A DNA stretch of 64,000 nucleotides from Leptolinea sp964420995 (GCA_964420995.1 CAYQUX010000024.1:1-64000), one strand, 5' to 3'. Shown: positions 34,961 to 43,017, numbered from the stretch's first letter. The notes: generated by a model not told the origin, from the letters alone. A program made the numbers and translations.

Positions 34961-35935
34961 ATGGAATCCAATACAGGTGCAGACGAACAGACCTCGTCGT
35001 ATGACGTGATCATCATTGGCGGCGGACCGGCGGGAGCCACCGCCGCCATCTATACGGCGCGGGCGGGACTGGCTACGCTGGTCATTGACAAAGGGTTGAC
35101 CGCCGGCGCGCTGGGCATCACCGGCAAGATCGCCAATTACCCGGGGTTCGTCGAACCCATCAGCGGGGCGGATCTGCTGGAAACGATGCGACAGCAGGCT
35201 GAGTCTTACGGGGCCAGGTTTGTGTTCGACAAGGTTGTGGGAGCCGACCTGACATCACCGGAGAAGACCATTTATGCCAACCAGGGAACCTATACCGGGC
35301 GCGCAGTGATCATTGCCACCGGGTCGATGGGACGCGGCACACGCATCAAAGGGGAAGACCGGCTGCTGGGCAAGGGCGTGTCCTACTGCGCCACCTGCGA
35401 CGGGGCGTTCTTCCGCGAAAAAGAAGTGGTGGTGGCCGGCAGCAGCGACGAAGCCATTGAGGAAGCTCTCTTCCTGACACGCTTTGCCAGCCGGGTGCAT
35501 TTCCTTTCGCCGACTCCCGAATTGAAGGCTCCCGGTGAGTTGATCGAAGAACTGGAAAAGAACGAGCGGGTCAGGCTGGTCAAAGGTGCCAGCCTCTCGG
35601 AAGTGCTGGGTGAGACGAAAGTGGAAGGCGTGCGGTTCGCGCAGCGCGGCATGCCGGAAGAGGTCCTTCCGGTAGCCGGGGCGTTCATTTACCTGCAGGG
35701 CGGAAAACCGGTGACAGATTTTCTGATGGGGCAACTGGCGTTGAGCGAATCCGGTTGCCTGTCAGTGGATTCGGAATATAAGACAACCATACCCGGTGTG
35801 TATGCCGTGGGGGATGTGCTTTGCGACCATATCAAGCAGGCGGTCATTGCCGCCAGCGAGGGCGCTGTCGCGGCCATCGCGCTGGAGAAGAACCTGCGCG
35901 GCCGCAGCAAGATGAACGTGGACTGGGCGAAATGA
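34961..35935 (+). CDS. Thioredoxin-reductase-like flavoprotein lacking the NADPH motif
   Basis: The 324-residue protein has the TrxB fold. The FAD site (IIIGGGPAGATAAIYTARAG) and the redox pair CATC (Cys143, Cys146) are intact, as is the second FAD motif (VYAVGDVLCDHIKQAV). The pyridine-nucleotide domain is changed: GGG(D/N)SAVEEA of true TrxB reads VVVAGSSDEAIEEA (156-169), and the HRRxxFRA segment that binds the NADPH 2'-phosphate reads LSPTPELKA (182-190), without arginine. An electron donor other than NADPH is therefore likely; ferredoxin-dependent TrxB homologues are a known precedent. No ferredoxin or thioredoxin gene lies beside it. The start has a CAGGAG ribosome-binding site. Confidence 0.82.
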   Translation: MESNTGADEQTSSYDVIIIGGGPAGATAAIYTARAGLATLVIDKGLTAGALGITGKIANYPGFVEPISGADLLETMRQQAESYGARFVFDKVVGADLTSPEKTIYANQGTYTGRAVIIATGSMGRGTRIKGEDRLLGKGVSYCATCDGAFFREKEVVVAGSSDEAIEEALFLTRFASRVHFLSPTPELKAPGELIEELEKNERVRLVKGASLSEVLGETKVEGVRFAQRGMPEEVLPVAGAFIYLQGGKPVTDFLMGQLALSESGCLSVDSEYKTTIPGVYAVGDVLCDHIKQAVIAASEGAVAAIALEKNLRGRSKMNVDWAK

Positions 35936-35953
35936 TGGGTAGTTAAGATTTTA

Positions 35954-35986
35954 AAACCCAAAGGGTCTTGAAGACCCTTTGGGTTT
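35954..35986 (+). repeat. Perfect palindrome, terminator-like, copy 1
   Basis: A 16-bp perfect stem (35954-35969 with 35971-35986) surrounds a single central base. It starts 18 nt after the flavoprotein stop. It is close in sequence to the palindrome at 36147-36179 (AAACCC-AAGGGTCTT type). It may be a terminator or a repeat element; AT-rich bases but no long T-run follow. Confidence 0.65.
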
Positions 35987-36000
35987 AGGTTTTGAATTAT

Positions 36001-36069
36001 GTAAGGGCGATGCATCCGGTGCGAGGTCTTTGACGCGAGCAGAGAAATCTCCGGATGCATCACCCCTAC
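36001..36069. repeat. Palindromic repeat, G(T/G)AGGGGCG family, copy 2
   Basis: The 19-bp arms 36001-36019 and 36051-36069 match with two mismatches and enclose a 31-nt loop. The outer ends (GTAAGGGCG, CACCCCTAC) resemble the ends of the palindrome at 48312-48339. It separates palindrome copy 1 from the cysteine-synthase fragment. Confidence 0.55.
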
Positions 36070-36082
36070 GTGTGAAATCTAT

Positions 36083-36139
36083 TTACTCCAGCCAGAGATC
36101 GGCGCTCAGGTACTTAAATCCCGAGTCGCTCAACAACAA
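36083..36139 (-). pseudogene. Duplicated 3' end of the cysteine-synthase-like gene
   Basis: On the minus strand this stretch reads as 18 residues plus a TAA stop. Fourteen of the 18 residues match the C-terminus of the intact gene that starts 64 bp further on (LLSDSG, KYLS and DLW in the same register). Nothing upstream of it in this frame is homologous. It is the remnant of a second copy, left by tandem duplication and deletion or by recombination. Confidence 0.7.
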
Positions 36140-36146
36140 AGGTTTA

Positions 36147-36179
36147 AAACCCTAAGGGTCTTTGAGACCCTTAGGGTTT
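36147..36179 (-). terminator. Perfect palindrome, terminator-like, copy 2
   Basis: A 15-bp perfect stem (36147-36161 with 36165-36179) and a 3-nt loop lie 24 nt after the stop of the cysteine-synthase-like gene. Sequence and placement repeat the palindrome at 35954-35986. Confidence 0.65.
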
Positions 36180-36202
36180 GGTTTGGTTTGGGTTTGTTTT
36201 TT

Positions 36203-37177
36203 TCATTCCGGCCACAGGTCGGTGCTCAGGTATTTCAACCCCGAATCGCTCAATAAAACCACCACCGTCCTGCCTTTGCAGGTGGTTTTCAACAGTTGTT
36301 CAGCAGCGGCCACATTCGCGCCTGAAGAGAACCCGGCAAAGATGCCTTCTTCCTTTGCCAACCGGCGGGCGGTTACCATGGCGTCTTCATCCGTCACCTG
36401 CAGGTAGCCGTCGATCAGGTTTTTGTCGATCAGTGGCAGGTCTGTCATGGAATAACCGCCGCCCTGTATGCGGTGATTGGGATTGATCACCGGCTCGCCC
36501 TTGAAGGCCGCCGCGCCGACCGGTTCCACCACATAACAGCGGATATCCGCGTTGAATTCCTTGAACGCGGCCGCGCAGCCGTTGAATGAACTCCCCGTGC
36601 CGATGAAGTCGCAAAAGACATCGATCTTCCCGCCTGACTGCCGCAAAATCTCCGGCCCGGTGTGCAGGTAATGCCCATGACAGCTTCCCACCAGGTGGAA
36701 CTGGTCAGCGCGAAAGGCATGGCGTTCCCGGGTGATGCGCTGCGCTTCGGTTTCTACCAGCGCCAGGTCGCCGCCGGAAACCTTGCCAGGGGTGGAATCG
36801 GGCAACTGGTTGACCAGCACCACCTCGGCGCCCAGGGCGCGCATCATGCGGGCGCGCTCCATGGAATTTCCCCGGGACATCACCGCCACAAAAGGATACC
36901 CCTTCACGCCGCAGACAATGGACAGGCCCGTGCCGGTATTGCCGCTGGTCAGCTCGACCACCGTCTGGCCGGGTTTGAGTGAACCGCCTGCCTCGGCTTC
37001 CTCGATCATCCGCAGGGCGTTGCGATCCTTCTTGGAGAAGCCAGGATTCAGGTATTCCAGCTTGGCCAGGATGCGCCCGTCCAATCCCCTGGTGAAACGC
37101 GATAGTTCGATCAGCGGGGTATTGCCGATGGCGCCCAGCACCGAATCAAGCAGTGTGTCCTGACGATTTTCCGGCAT
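36203..37177 (-). CDS. Cysteine-synthase-family PLP enzyme
   Basis: The 324-residue protein is a fold-type II PLP enzyme of the cysteine synthase/CBS family, which exchanges beta-substituents on serine-derived substrates. The lysine that binds PLP lies in FSKKDRN (normally SVKDR), the substrate loop is TSGNTGTG, and the phosphate loop is GTGSSFNG, where CysK has GTGGTxTG. A true CysK role is likely but not certain because of these variations. The start has a perfect AGGAGGT ribosome-binding site. It is the last gene of a probable operon after the nuclease fusion (26 nt) and threonine aldolase. A degraded copy of its 3' end lies beyond its terminator. Confidence 0.8.
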   Translation of the reverse strand: MPENRQDTLLDSVLGAIGNTPLIELSRFTRGLDGRILAKLEYLNPGFSKKDRNALRMIEEAEAGGSLKPGQTVVELTSGNTGTGLSIVCGVKGYPFVAVMSRGNSMERARMMRALGAEVVLVNQLPDSTPGKVSGGDLALVETEAQRITRERHAFRADQFHLVGSCHGHYLHTGPEILRQSGGKIDVFCDFIGTGSSFNGCAAAFKEFNADIRCYVVEPVGAAAFKGEPVINPNHRIQGGGYSMTDLPLIDKNLIDGYLQVTDEDAMVTARRLAKEEGIFAGFSSGANVAAAEQLLKTTCKGRTVVVLLSDSGLKYLSTDLWPE

Positions 37178-37203
37178 TTCTACCTCCTAAAAACTCAACC
37201 CGA

Positions 37204-38610
37204 TTAAATCTGTGAGAATTTCTGGAATATTTCCACCATGGCAAGGGTATCCAGATGGCAGTATTTCAAAAGATCGGAGTGGATCTTCTGTTTTTCCGCG
37301 CCGCTCAACGGGGTGAACATGGATTTCCACCAGCCAAACGTGGCACTGGTGCCATTATTGATCTCAAGCTCCGTATAACTTAATTCCGGGACGACCACAG
37401 GCAGTACATATTTGATCGAGCTGCTGCCCCTGAAACCGGGATGAACGTACAGCCCCTTGCTGACAATCTCCATCAGGTCATGCACACGCTGGTTGACACC
37501 CTCGAGGTAATCCGCGTATTCGGGATAAAGCAATCCCATTTCTTTGTTGCGCGTCTTCTCGAAAGATGCGTTCCACACAATGACCGTGCCTGTCTCACCA
37601 AGGTTCGCTTTGAGGCTGGCCAGCAGGGGCAGTGCCGGATCACCGCTGCCGGTGGAGAGATGCTCGCAATGTGTCAGGGCGCCGCCGGGTTTGCCCAACC
37701 GGTGCAGCGAATATTGAAAGACCATCTGCTGCCAGGGTTTGTATCCGTCATACGGGGGGACTGCCAGACTGCAGGTTTCATAATCCAGAAAGTAGAGGGG
37801 ATAGGCAACCTTTGCCAGTTCCGCACGCACGCGAAGCGCGTCCACGGAAGGGGAACCATTCCGGGCTGTATCGGCAACTACAGTTTGCAGTTTGGAGAGT
37901 TCAAAAGCAGCCGGGATATCGTGGGCGGCCCGGATGCCCATACCTTCCAACTGGCGTTTCTTGTCTTTAGACAGGCGGGGAATGTCGTATATGGAAAAAT
38001 CAGGCAACGCAGGATGGCAAACCTCAAGGCAGCGGCAATTTCCAGGGTCCCAGCAATGTTCCACCCCCCGCGGATCGGTCAACTGCGCGGCTTCCAGCGC
38101 CTGTGTCCGCAGGAGTTCAATTTCGGGCAGCAATTTGTTTACCTTATCAGTGACATCTTCGACCTTCAACAGGCCGCGCAGGTCCAGCTCTCCGGAACGC
38201 ACATATTCGTTATTAACCAGGACCAGATACACGCGCGCCACCCGATTTTGCTTTCGAAAAATCAGTGCCTGAAAAGCCGCATCTTCCAGGTCTTCATCTT
38301 TGACGCTGGTGCTGCTTTTGACCTCATACAGGTCGACCTCCGCCCCGTTCGCATGGCGGATCAGCGCATCGGCGCGTGCCATGAAGGGGCCGTCGCGGCC
38401 AGTCTCCTGCCAGGCAAGACTGTCACCGGGGCGGGTGGGAAGAACGAATTTTTCCAGGTATTCACGTGCCAGGGCTTCAACCTGCTCCCCCTGAATGGCC
38501 AACAGTTCATCGCCGGTGGATTCGTCCAGACAGTCATGCTTGCGAGCCCACAGGTGGCGCGGCGCTTCACGGAACAGGCGAAAATCGGATTTGGTGATGA
38601 TGACGTCCAT
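37204..38610 (-). CDS. Two-nuclease protein: PD-(D/E)XK (Cas4/RecB-like) plus DUF2779
   Basis: The 468-residue protein combines two nuclease-type domains. Residues about 1-200 follow the Cas4/RecB pattern: an N-terminal ITKSDFRLFREAPRHLW, Asp81 (ARAD), Glu96 and Lys98 (YEVKSS) and Gln114 (FQALIF). Cys27 and a cluster Cys186, Cys192, Cys194, Cys198 suggest an iron-sulfur cluster. Residues about 270-468 form DUF2779, a DEDD-type exonuclease-like fold: LDYET (Asp276, Glu278), WNASFEKTR, RVHDLMEIV (Asp378), and LDTLAMVEIF (Asp454). I infer a DNA-processing enzyme acting in repair or degradation. No CRISPR or recombination partners lie next to it. It sits between threonine aldolase (43 nt) and the cysteine-synthase-like gene. 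Confidence 0.8.
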   Translation of the reverse strand: MDVIITKSDFRLFREAPRHLWARKHDCLDESTGDELLAIQGEQVEALAREYLEKFVLPTRPGDSLAWQETGRDGPFMARADALIRHANGAEVDLYEVKSSTSVKDEDLEDAAFQALIFRKQNRVARVYLVLVNNEYVRSGELDLRGLLKVEDVTDKVNKLLPEIELLRTQALEAAQLTDPRGVEHCWDPGNCRCLEVCHPALPDFSIYDIPRLSKDKKRQLEGMGIRAAHDIPAAFELSKLQTVVADTARNGSPSVDALRVRAELAKVAYPLYFLDYETCSLAVPPYDGYKPWQQMVFQYSLHRLGKPGGALTHCEHLSTGSGDPALPLLASLKANLGETGTVIVWNASFEKTRNKEMGLLYPEYADYLEGVNQRVHDLMEIVSKGLYVHPGFRGSSSIKYVLPVVVPELSYTELEINNGTSATFGWWKSMFTPLSGAEKQKIHSDLLKYCHLDTLAMVEIFQKFSQI

Positions 38611-38653
38611 GATTAATCCCCTTCCAATATGTAGAAGAAATCAAAAACCAGGC

Positions 38654-39685
38654 TTATGATATGGAGCGAAGGTCTTTGAGAAATTCATCCACAATACGTT
38701 CCGTGATGGCCCATGACGTGACCAGGCGGACAGCGGTATGGTTTTCATCCATTTTTACCCAATCATAGTACATGTAATCCTGCTGCAGCTTCGCGTTAAT
38801 CGCATTCGGCAGGATGGGAAAGATCTGATTGGTGGGCGAATCGGTGAAGAAGGCATAGCCGAGGGCTTTCATCCCGGCGGTCAGACTCTCGGCCATCAGG
38901 TTAGCATGCCGCGCCAGGTCAAAAAACAAATTATCTTTGAACAGCTCATCAAACTGGATGCCCAGCAGGCGGCCTTTGGCCAGCAACGCGCCGCGCTGCT
39001 TGATGCAATAGCGGAAATCCGGTTTGAGTGCCGGATTGATGATGACGATGGCCTCACCGATCAGCGCGCCGTTCTTGGTCCCACCGATATAGAAGGCGTC
39101 CACCAGCGCGCTTATGGCTTTCAGATCCAGTTCGGCTTTACTGGAGGTCAGCGCCGAACCCAGCCGGGCGCCGTCCATGAAGAGGAACAGTCCCAGGTTC
39201 TTGCACAGCGTTGAGATTTCACGCAATTCAGCCTCCGAGTAGATGGTGCCGATCTCAGTGGAGTGAGAAATATAGACAACGCGTGGTTTCACCATGTGCT
39301 CGAAGTAATGCTCTTCCACCACAGTCTGGATATCCGCGGGGGTGACCTTTCCATCCCTGCCTTTGGTGTGATGCACCTTGTGACCGGTGGCTTCCACGGC
39401 ACCGGTCTCATGCACACAGATGTGACCGGAATCCACCGCGATGACCGATTCGAACGGACGCAGGCAGGAGGACAAGACCAAGAGATTGGCCTGTGTGCCC
39501 CCGCTGACAAAATGGACATCCGCGTCGGGATTGCCGGTCAGCGCGCGGATTTTCTGCGCGGCGGACAGGCAGTACTCATCCTCACCATACCCGATCTGCT
39601 GGATCTGATTGGTTCTGGAAAGGGCTTCAAGGATACGGGGATGCGCCCCTTCGGAATAATCATTCTGGAAACTGTATTTTGGCAT
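38654..39685 (-). CDS. Low-specificity threonine aldolase
   Basis: The enzyme cleaves threonine or allo-threonine to glycine and acetaldehyde with PLP. The 343-residue protein is a fold-type I PLP enzyme of the beta-eliminating lyase family. Seen features are the substrate/cofactor segment HFVSGGTQANLL, the Asp of FMDGARLGSAL, and the PLP lysine in YIGGTKNGAL. Length is normal. It is first in the probable operon with the nuclease fusion and the cysteine-synthase-like gene; a terminator of the preceding gene lies upstream at 39738-39775. Confidence 0.9.
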   Translation of the reverse strand: MPKYSFQNDYSEGAHPRILEALSRTNQIQQIGYGEDEYCLSAAQKIRALTGNPDADVHFVSGGTQANLLVLSSCLRPFESVIAVDSGHICVHETGAVEATGHKVHHTKGRDGKVTPADIQTVVEEHYFEHMVKPRVVYISHSTEIGTIYSEAELREISTLCKNLGLFLFMDGARLGSALTSSKAELDLKAISALVDAFYIGGTKNGALIGEAIVIINPALKPDFRYCIKQRGALLAKGRLLGIQFDELFKDNLFFDLARHANLMAESLTAGMKALGYAFFTDSPTNQIFPILPNAINAKLQQDYMYYDWVKMDENHTAVRLVTSWAITERIVDEFLKDLRSIS

Positions 39686-39737
39686 GATGGAGATTCCCGT
39701 CTATGTTGAGTGTGATTCTATTGTGTGAAAATAAAAT

Positions 39738-39775
39738 AAAAACCGGAAAGAATTGTAACTATTTTCCCGGTTTTT
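39738..39775 (-). terminator. Terminator of the TspO-related gene
   Basis: A 9-bp stem (39738-39746 with 39767-39775) begins with A-rich sequence on the plus strand, which gives a T-rich tail on the minus strand (TTTTTATTTTATTTT). Confidence 0.6.
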
Positions 39776-39829
39776 CGGATAGGGATTCCCTGCCAAATTT
39801 CTTGATCAATAAATCAATTGAATTATTAT

Positions 39830-40588
39830 CTACGCCGGAGGGCGCCGGAGTTTCATGAATGGTAACGCCAGGCTGATCAGCACAACCCCAAAGGTGACCC
39901 ACACCGGGGTTGCCACTGCCTGAACCGCGGCATTCTTTACGGCAATCCCGGCCAGCGCCCACAGAATGACCAGTGTGTAAGCAATGTCGCGGCGGGTGAA
40001 GATCATGGACAGGGTAATGACAAGGACTGCCGCCAGCATGATCCACACCCATATCTCCGGGGTCAGGCCAAAGCGATCCCATTTAAGATAGTCCAGTACA
40101 GATGTCACATTGGCCACGGTCGCCACCGAAACCCACCCCAGGTAGACACTGAAGGGGATTTGAACACACCAGGTTTCTCCCTTTGACACGCTATTCCTGC
40201 CTGTCCCCAGCTTAAGGAAGGTGACGATAAGTGAGGCAAGCAATGTGACCATGGCGATGAGAGTGACAGGAAATTGCTCATAATGCCAGAGGAATATCCA
40301 GGCACTGTTCGCCAATCCGCCCAGCACGATCCACCAGCCGGCGGCACGCAGGCGCGGGTTGGCGCGTTGCGCAGGGAGAGCCTGATATATACCATAGGCT
40401 ACCAGGCCAATATAGATCAGCCCCCAGATGGAAAACACGTACCCGGCGGGAACGAAATACACCTGGAATCGGTCAGAAATCTGGCCAGTATTCAGCCCAT
40501 TGAGGGGCAGCGCGTTGGCCAAAGTATTCACCACCAGTGTGAGCAAGATGGAAAGGATCACTACAACCTGACGAACTATGTCTTTCAT
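39830..40588 (-). CDS. TspO/MBR-related tryptophan-rich membrane protein
   Basis: The 252-residue protein is the long form of the tryptophan-rich sensory (TspO/MBR-related) family. The signature is clear: an N-terminal helix followed by NALPLNG, TGQISDRF, VYFVPAGYVFSIWG, and later WWIVLGGLANSAWIFLWHYE. There are about seven hydrophobic helices. TspO proteins bind porphyrins or steroids and act in stress or redox signalling, but the long bacterial forms have no settled function. I chose ATG 40588, with an AAAGGAGA ribosome-binding site. A small membrane-protein frame lies just upstream on the same strand. Confidence 0.8.
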   Translation of the reverse strand: MKDIVRQVVVILSILLTLVVNTLANALPLNGLNTGQISDRFQVYFVPAGYVFSIWGLIYIGLVAYGIYQALPAQRANPRLRAAGWWIVLGGLANSAWIFLWHYEQFPVTLIAMVTLLASLIVTFLKLGTGRNSVSKGETWCVQIPFSVYLGWVSVATVANVTSVLDYLKWDRFGLTPEIWVWIMLAAVLVITLSMIFTRRDIAYTLVILWALAGIAVKNAAVQAVATPVWVTFGVVLISLALPFMKLRRPPA

Positions 40589-40613
40589 CGATTTTCTCCT
40601 TTCAAATAGCGGC

Positions 40614-40784
40614 TTATTCCGATTTGTCCCAATTCTCATCGATCATATCCAACATGACCATATCTTCAACAGTCAAATCACTGTCAGCATCCTCTTCGCG
40701 CGAATCCCGGCGAGTCCCTTTTGAAATTAAATTGGCGATCACAAGAAGGGTTAAAATAACGGGAAGAGAACACAAAGATTCCAT
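40614..40784 (-). CDS. Small membrane protein with an acidic tail
   Basis: A 56-residue frame starts at ATG 40784 and ends 25 nt before the TspO-related gene. The N-terminus is one hydrophobic helix (LPVILTLLVIANLI), followed by a basic SKGTRRDSR stretch and a strongly acidic tail with Asp, Glu and Met. The ribosome-binding site is weak. The codon-like composition and the membrane/acidic arrangement support a real small gene, but conservation cannot be tested here. Confidence 0.5.
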   Translation of the reverse strand: MESLCSLPVILTLLVIANLISKGTRRDSREEDADSDLTVEDMVMLDMIDENWDKSE

Positions 40785-40900
40785 GCGATTTTATAACCAC
40801 CATTGGTAACATGTCTTCTACTACTGTTATTGTTCCATAGCGGTTGGGATTAAGCAAATCCGCGTAAATATTGTTGACGCATACAAATGGGAGAGAAAAA

Positions 40901-41314
40901 ATGATTCTGGTAAGCGCCTGCCTGGCCGGGATGCACTGTCGTTATGACGGTGGAGAAAAATCAAACGAGACAGTCATCCGGCTGGTGAAAGAAGGGAAGG
41001 CACTTCCAGTCTGCCCGGAACAACTGGGCGGGCTGACCACTCCGCGCCTGCCAGGTGAGATTATCAACGGACGGGTATTCCATAGTGACGGCAGGGACGT
41101 GACCGCCCAATTTGAGCGCGGCGCGCGGGAATGTCTCGCCCTGGCCAAGCTGATCGGGGCACAGTCGGCCATTCTTAAGGCAAATTCTCCCTCCTGCGGT
41201 TTCGGCCGCGTATATGACGGCAGTTTTTCCGGCAGGGTGATTGATGGCGATGGAATTTTTGGCGCGCTCTGCCGTGAAAACGGGATCACGGTGCAGACGG
41301 AAGAAGACCTGTAA
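40901..41314 (+). CDS. DUF523-family protein
   Basis: The 137-residue protein belongs to the DUF523 family (YbbK type), found in many bacteria. The cysteine-containing signature is present: VSACLAGMHCRYDG at the N-terminus, VCPEQLGGL, and ILKANSPSCGFG. The cysteines may bind a metal or iron-sulfur cluster; the function is not established. The start follows GGGAGAG. An upstream in-frame codon at 40871 has no site. Confidence 0.85.
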   Translation: MILVSACLAGMHCRYDGGEKSNETVIRLVKEGKALPVCPEQLGGLTTPRLPGEIINGRVFHSDGRDVTAQFERGARECLALAKLIGAQSAILKANSPSCGFGRVYDGSFSGRVIDGDGIFGALCRENGITVQTEEDL

Positions 41315-41390
41315 CAACAAACCGTTTGATGCTCATCAGGTCTATCCCGGAAATTAAGCGTGTTTGAGGAATATAACCATATAAATCTCA

Positions 41391-41418
41391 TTGCCTTTGA
41401 TACCAATATTCGTATACT
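41391..41418 (+). promoter_or_regulatory. Candidate promoter of the tlpA-ccdA pair
   Basis: TTGCCT (41391-41396) and TATACT (41413-41418) are 16 bp apart, 46 nt upstream of the ATG at 41465. Confidence 0.4.
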
Positions 41419-41464
41419 GACTTCAAGTTTTATTCTTAGACTAGTTTGATAAAAGAGGTCGAAA

Positions 41465-42055
41465 ATGAATATTCGGAAATTTTCTACAACAAAAACAATA
41501 CTGTCCCTGTTTATTCTGGTTTTTCTGGTTGCCTGCTCACCGGGCACATCATCAATGATTACTGCATCAAATTCCACAATGAGTTCCCCGGAACCAACTG
41601 AGACCCCGGCCTGGGTTAATGTGCCAATAACCGACGCCAAAACCGGGAAATCATTCACAGTCAGTGACCTGAAGGACAAAGTGGTTCTGGTTGAAGGGAT
41701 CGCGACCTGGTGCCCAACCTGTTGGGCGCAGGGTAAAGAAATTAAGAAACTCAAAGAGGAGTTAAACGCGGGCGATGAATTTGTGGTAATCAGCCTCGCC
41801 ATGGATAGAAAAGAGGATGCCGGGGTACTGAATGAATATGCCTCCACCGCTGGTTTTGACTGGTTTTTTGTCACATCAACCACTGAGATCTACCGTGACA
41901 TCGGTAACCGCTATGGCGCCACCTATCTTGATCCCACACTGGTTCCCCTGTTCATTGTTGATAAACAGGGCAATATTCAGAATTTCCGTAAAGGGAAAAT
42001 GCCCGCCGAGGAACTGAAATCGCTCATCCAACCCTTATTGAAAGGTGCGGCGTGA
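41465..42055 (+). CDS. TlpA-like thioredoxin-fold lipoprotein
   Basis: The 196-residue protein has a lipoprotein signal peptide (lipobox LVAC, Cys24) and an extracytoplasmic thioredoxin domain with a WCPTC active site (Cys83, Cys86). It should reduce or exchange disulfides on the outer face of the membrane, for example to keep apocytochrome c or other partner thiols reduced. A cis-Pro-type VPLFIVDKQG segment is present. It overlaps the CcdA gene by 4 nt, so the two form a transmembrane electron relay. The lipid-anchored cytochrome c at 27.4 kb is a possible client. Confidence 0.88.
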   Translation: MNIRKFSTTKTILSLFILVFLVACSPGTSSMITASNSTMSSPEPTETPAWVNVPITDAKTGKSFTVSDLKDKVVLVEGIATWCPTCWAQGKEIKKLKEELNAGDEFVVISLAMDRKEDAGVLNEYASTAGFDWFFVTSTTEIYRDIGNRYGATYLDPTLVPLFIVDKQGNIQNFRKGKMPAEELKSLIQPLLKGAA

Positions 42056-42723
42056 ACTGGCAGGAAGTTCTGACCGCTTTTACACTCGGAATAGCTTCCA
42101 CGCTTAACCCGTGTGTGCTGCCCCTTTTCCCCGGGTTCCTGGTCTACCTCGGCGGATTGGAGGGGCGGCAAAAAGGGATGGCACGGTTTCTTCCCGGTGT
42201 ATTAATACTGTCTGGTGTATTAAGCAGTATGCTGCTGCTGGGACTCGTGATCTCCGCGTTATCCGTGTCCATTGGAAGCGTGCTGATCTGGATTATTCCT
42301 ATTACAGATCTCCTGATCATCATTCTTGGTGTGCTTACCCTGTTGAACATCAATCCATTCATGAGATTCTCGTCGGTAAGGCAGATCCGTACAAAAAACT
42401 CTTCTCTCTCTGCTTTCCTGTATGGACTTCTTTATGGACCGCTCACCTTTCCCTGCTCCGGCCCATTGATCATCGGCATTTTCGCGTACTCTTTCACGGT
42501 GTCAGAAGCATTGGATAAATTGTTCGTGTTTCTGGCTTTCGGATTGGGGATGGGACTACCTTTGATATTTCTATCCCTGCTTTCAGGAACATTTCAGCGT
42601 CAGATCGTGCAATTCATTGGCCGCAATTCCAACATGGTCAAAATTGCCGGCGGGGTACTGTTGATCGCCATTGGCATATTTCATCTGGTATACAACCGGG
42701 AGATGTTCGCCTTATTTCTATAA
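42052..42723 (+). CDS. CcdA/DsbD-type transmembrane thiol carrier
   Basis: The 223-residue protein has six hydrophobic helices and belongs to the CcdA family (the DsbD membrane part). It moves reducing power from cytosolic thioredoxin across the membrane. The two redox cysteines are placed as in the family: LNPCVLPLFPG in the first helix and TFPCSGPLIIG in the fourth. The GTG start at 42052 lies within the last codons of tlpA. It presumably recharges the TlpA lipoprotein. Confidence 0.9.
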   Translation: MNWQEVLTAFTLGIASTLNPCVLPLFPGFLVYLGGLEGRQKGMARFLPGVLILSGVLSSMLLLGLVISALSVSIGSVLIWIIPITDLLIIILGVLTLLNINPFMRFSSVRQIRTKNSSLSAFLYGLLYGPLTFPCSGPLIIGIFAYSFTVSEALDKLFVFLAFGLGMGLPLIFLSLLSGTFQRQIVQFIGRNSNMVKIAGGVLLIAIGIFHLVYNREMFALFL

Positions 42724-43017
42724 TCAGCATCGTGATCAGCCCGGCAGGGTGTGTTTAAGCGCTATCGTTCACATCTTCCGGGCTTTTCACGCGATGGTAT
42801 TTCAACAGCCTGCCTGGATAACCGGGTAGATCCCATAAACAAAAGGCCGACTTTTTCAGCCGGCTTGCCAGCCGGCATTGGCAGGGGTAAAATTCTTGTT
42901 GTTATGGACAGCAATCATCTTTTACAGGCAATTGTCAATATGTGCAAATCCCGGGGGTTATTAAACGCGCCTGTTTGTAATTAGACTTAATAGATAAACT
43001 ATCTAGGTAAATTGCGG
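42724..43017 (+). other. 294-bp interval with no assigned gene
   Basis: The interval lies between ccdA and the terminator at 43018. A 77-codon frame (42751-42984) starts with GTG but has no ribosome-binding site and no recognisable sequence. Two GCCGGC-based hairpins (around 42845-42875) and an inverted repeat TAGATA-N3-TATCTA (42991-43005) are present. It may be a long 3' UTR or a small RNA ending in that terminator. Confidence 0.4.

Noticed and set aside
37204..38610. CRISPR adaptation gene cas4
   Set aside because: The N-terminal domain is Cas4-like, but the DUF2779 fusion, the absence of other cas genes and the absence of direct-repeat arrays in the window argue against a CRISPR role.
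37441..38616. 391-codon plus-strand frame opposite the nuclease fusion
   Set aside because: The minus-strand protein has clear nuclease motifs and a ribosome-binding site; the antisense frame has neither.
42751..42984. 77-codon frame between ccdA and the MFS gene
   Set aside because: The GTG start has no ribosome-binding site and the product looks like translated noncoding sequence.
42724..43017. Possible riboswitch, 6S or tmRNA before the MFS gene
   Set aside because: I looked for the conserved cores of common riboswitches and of tmRNA, SRP and 6S RNA and recognised none; only generic hairpins are present.
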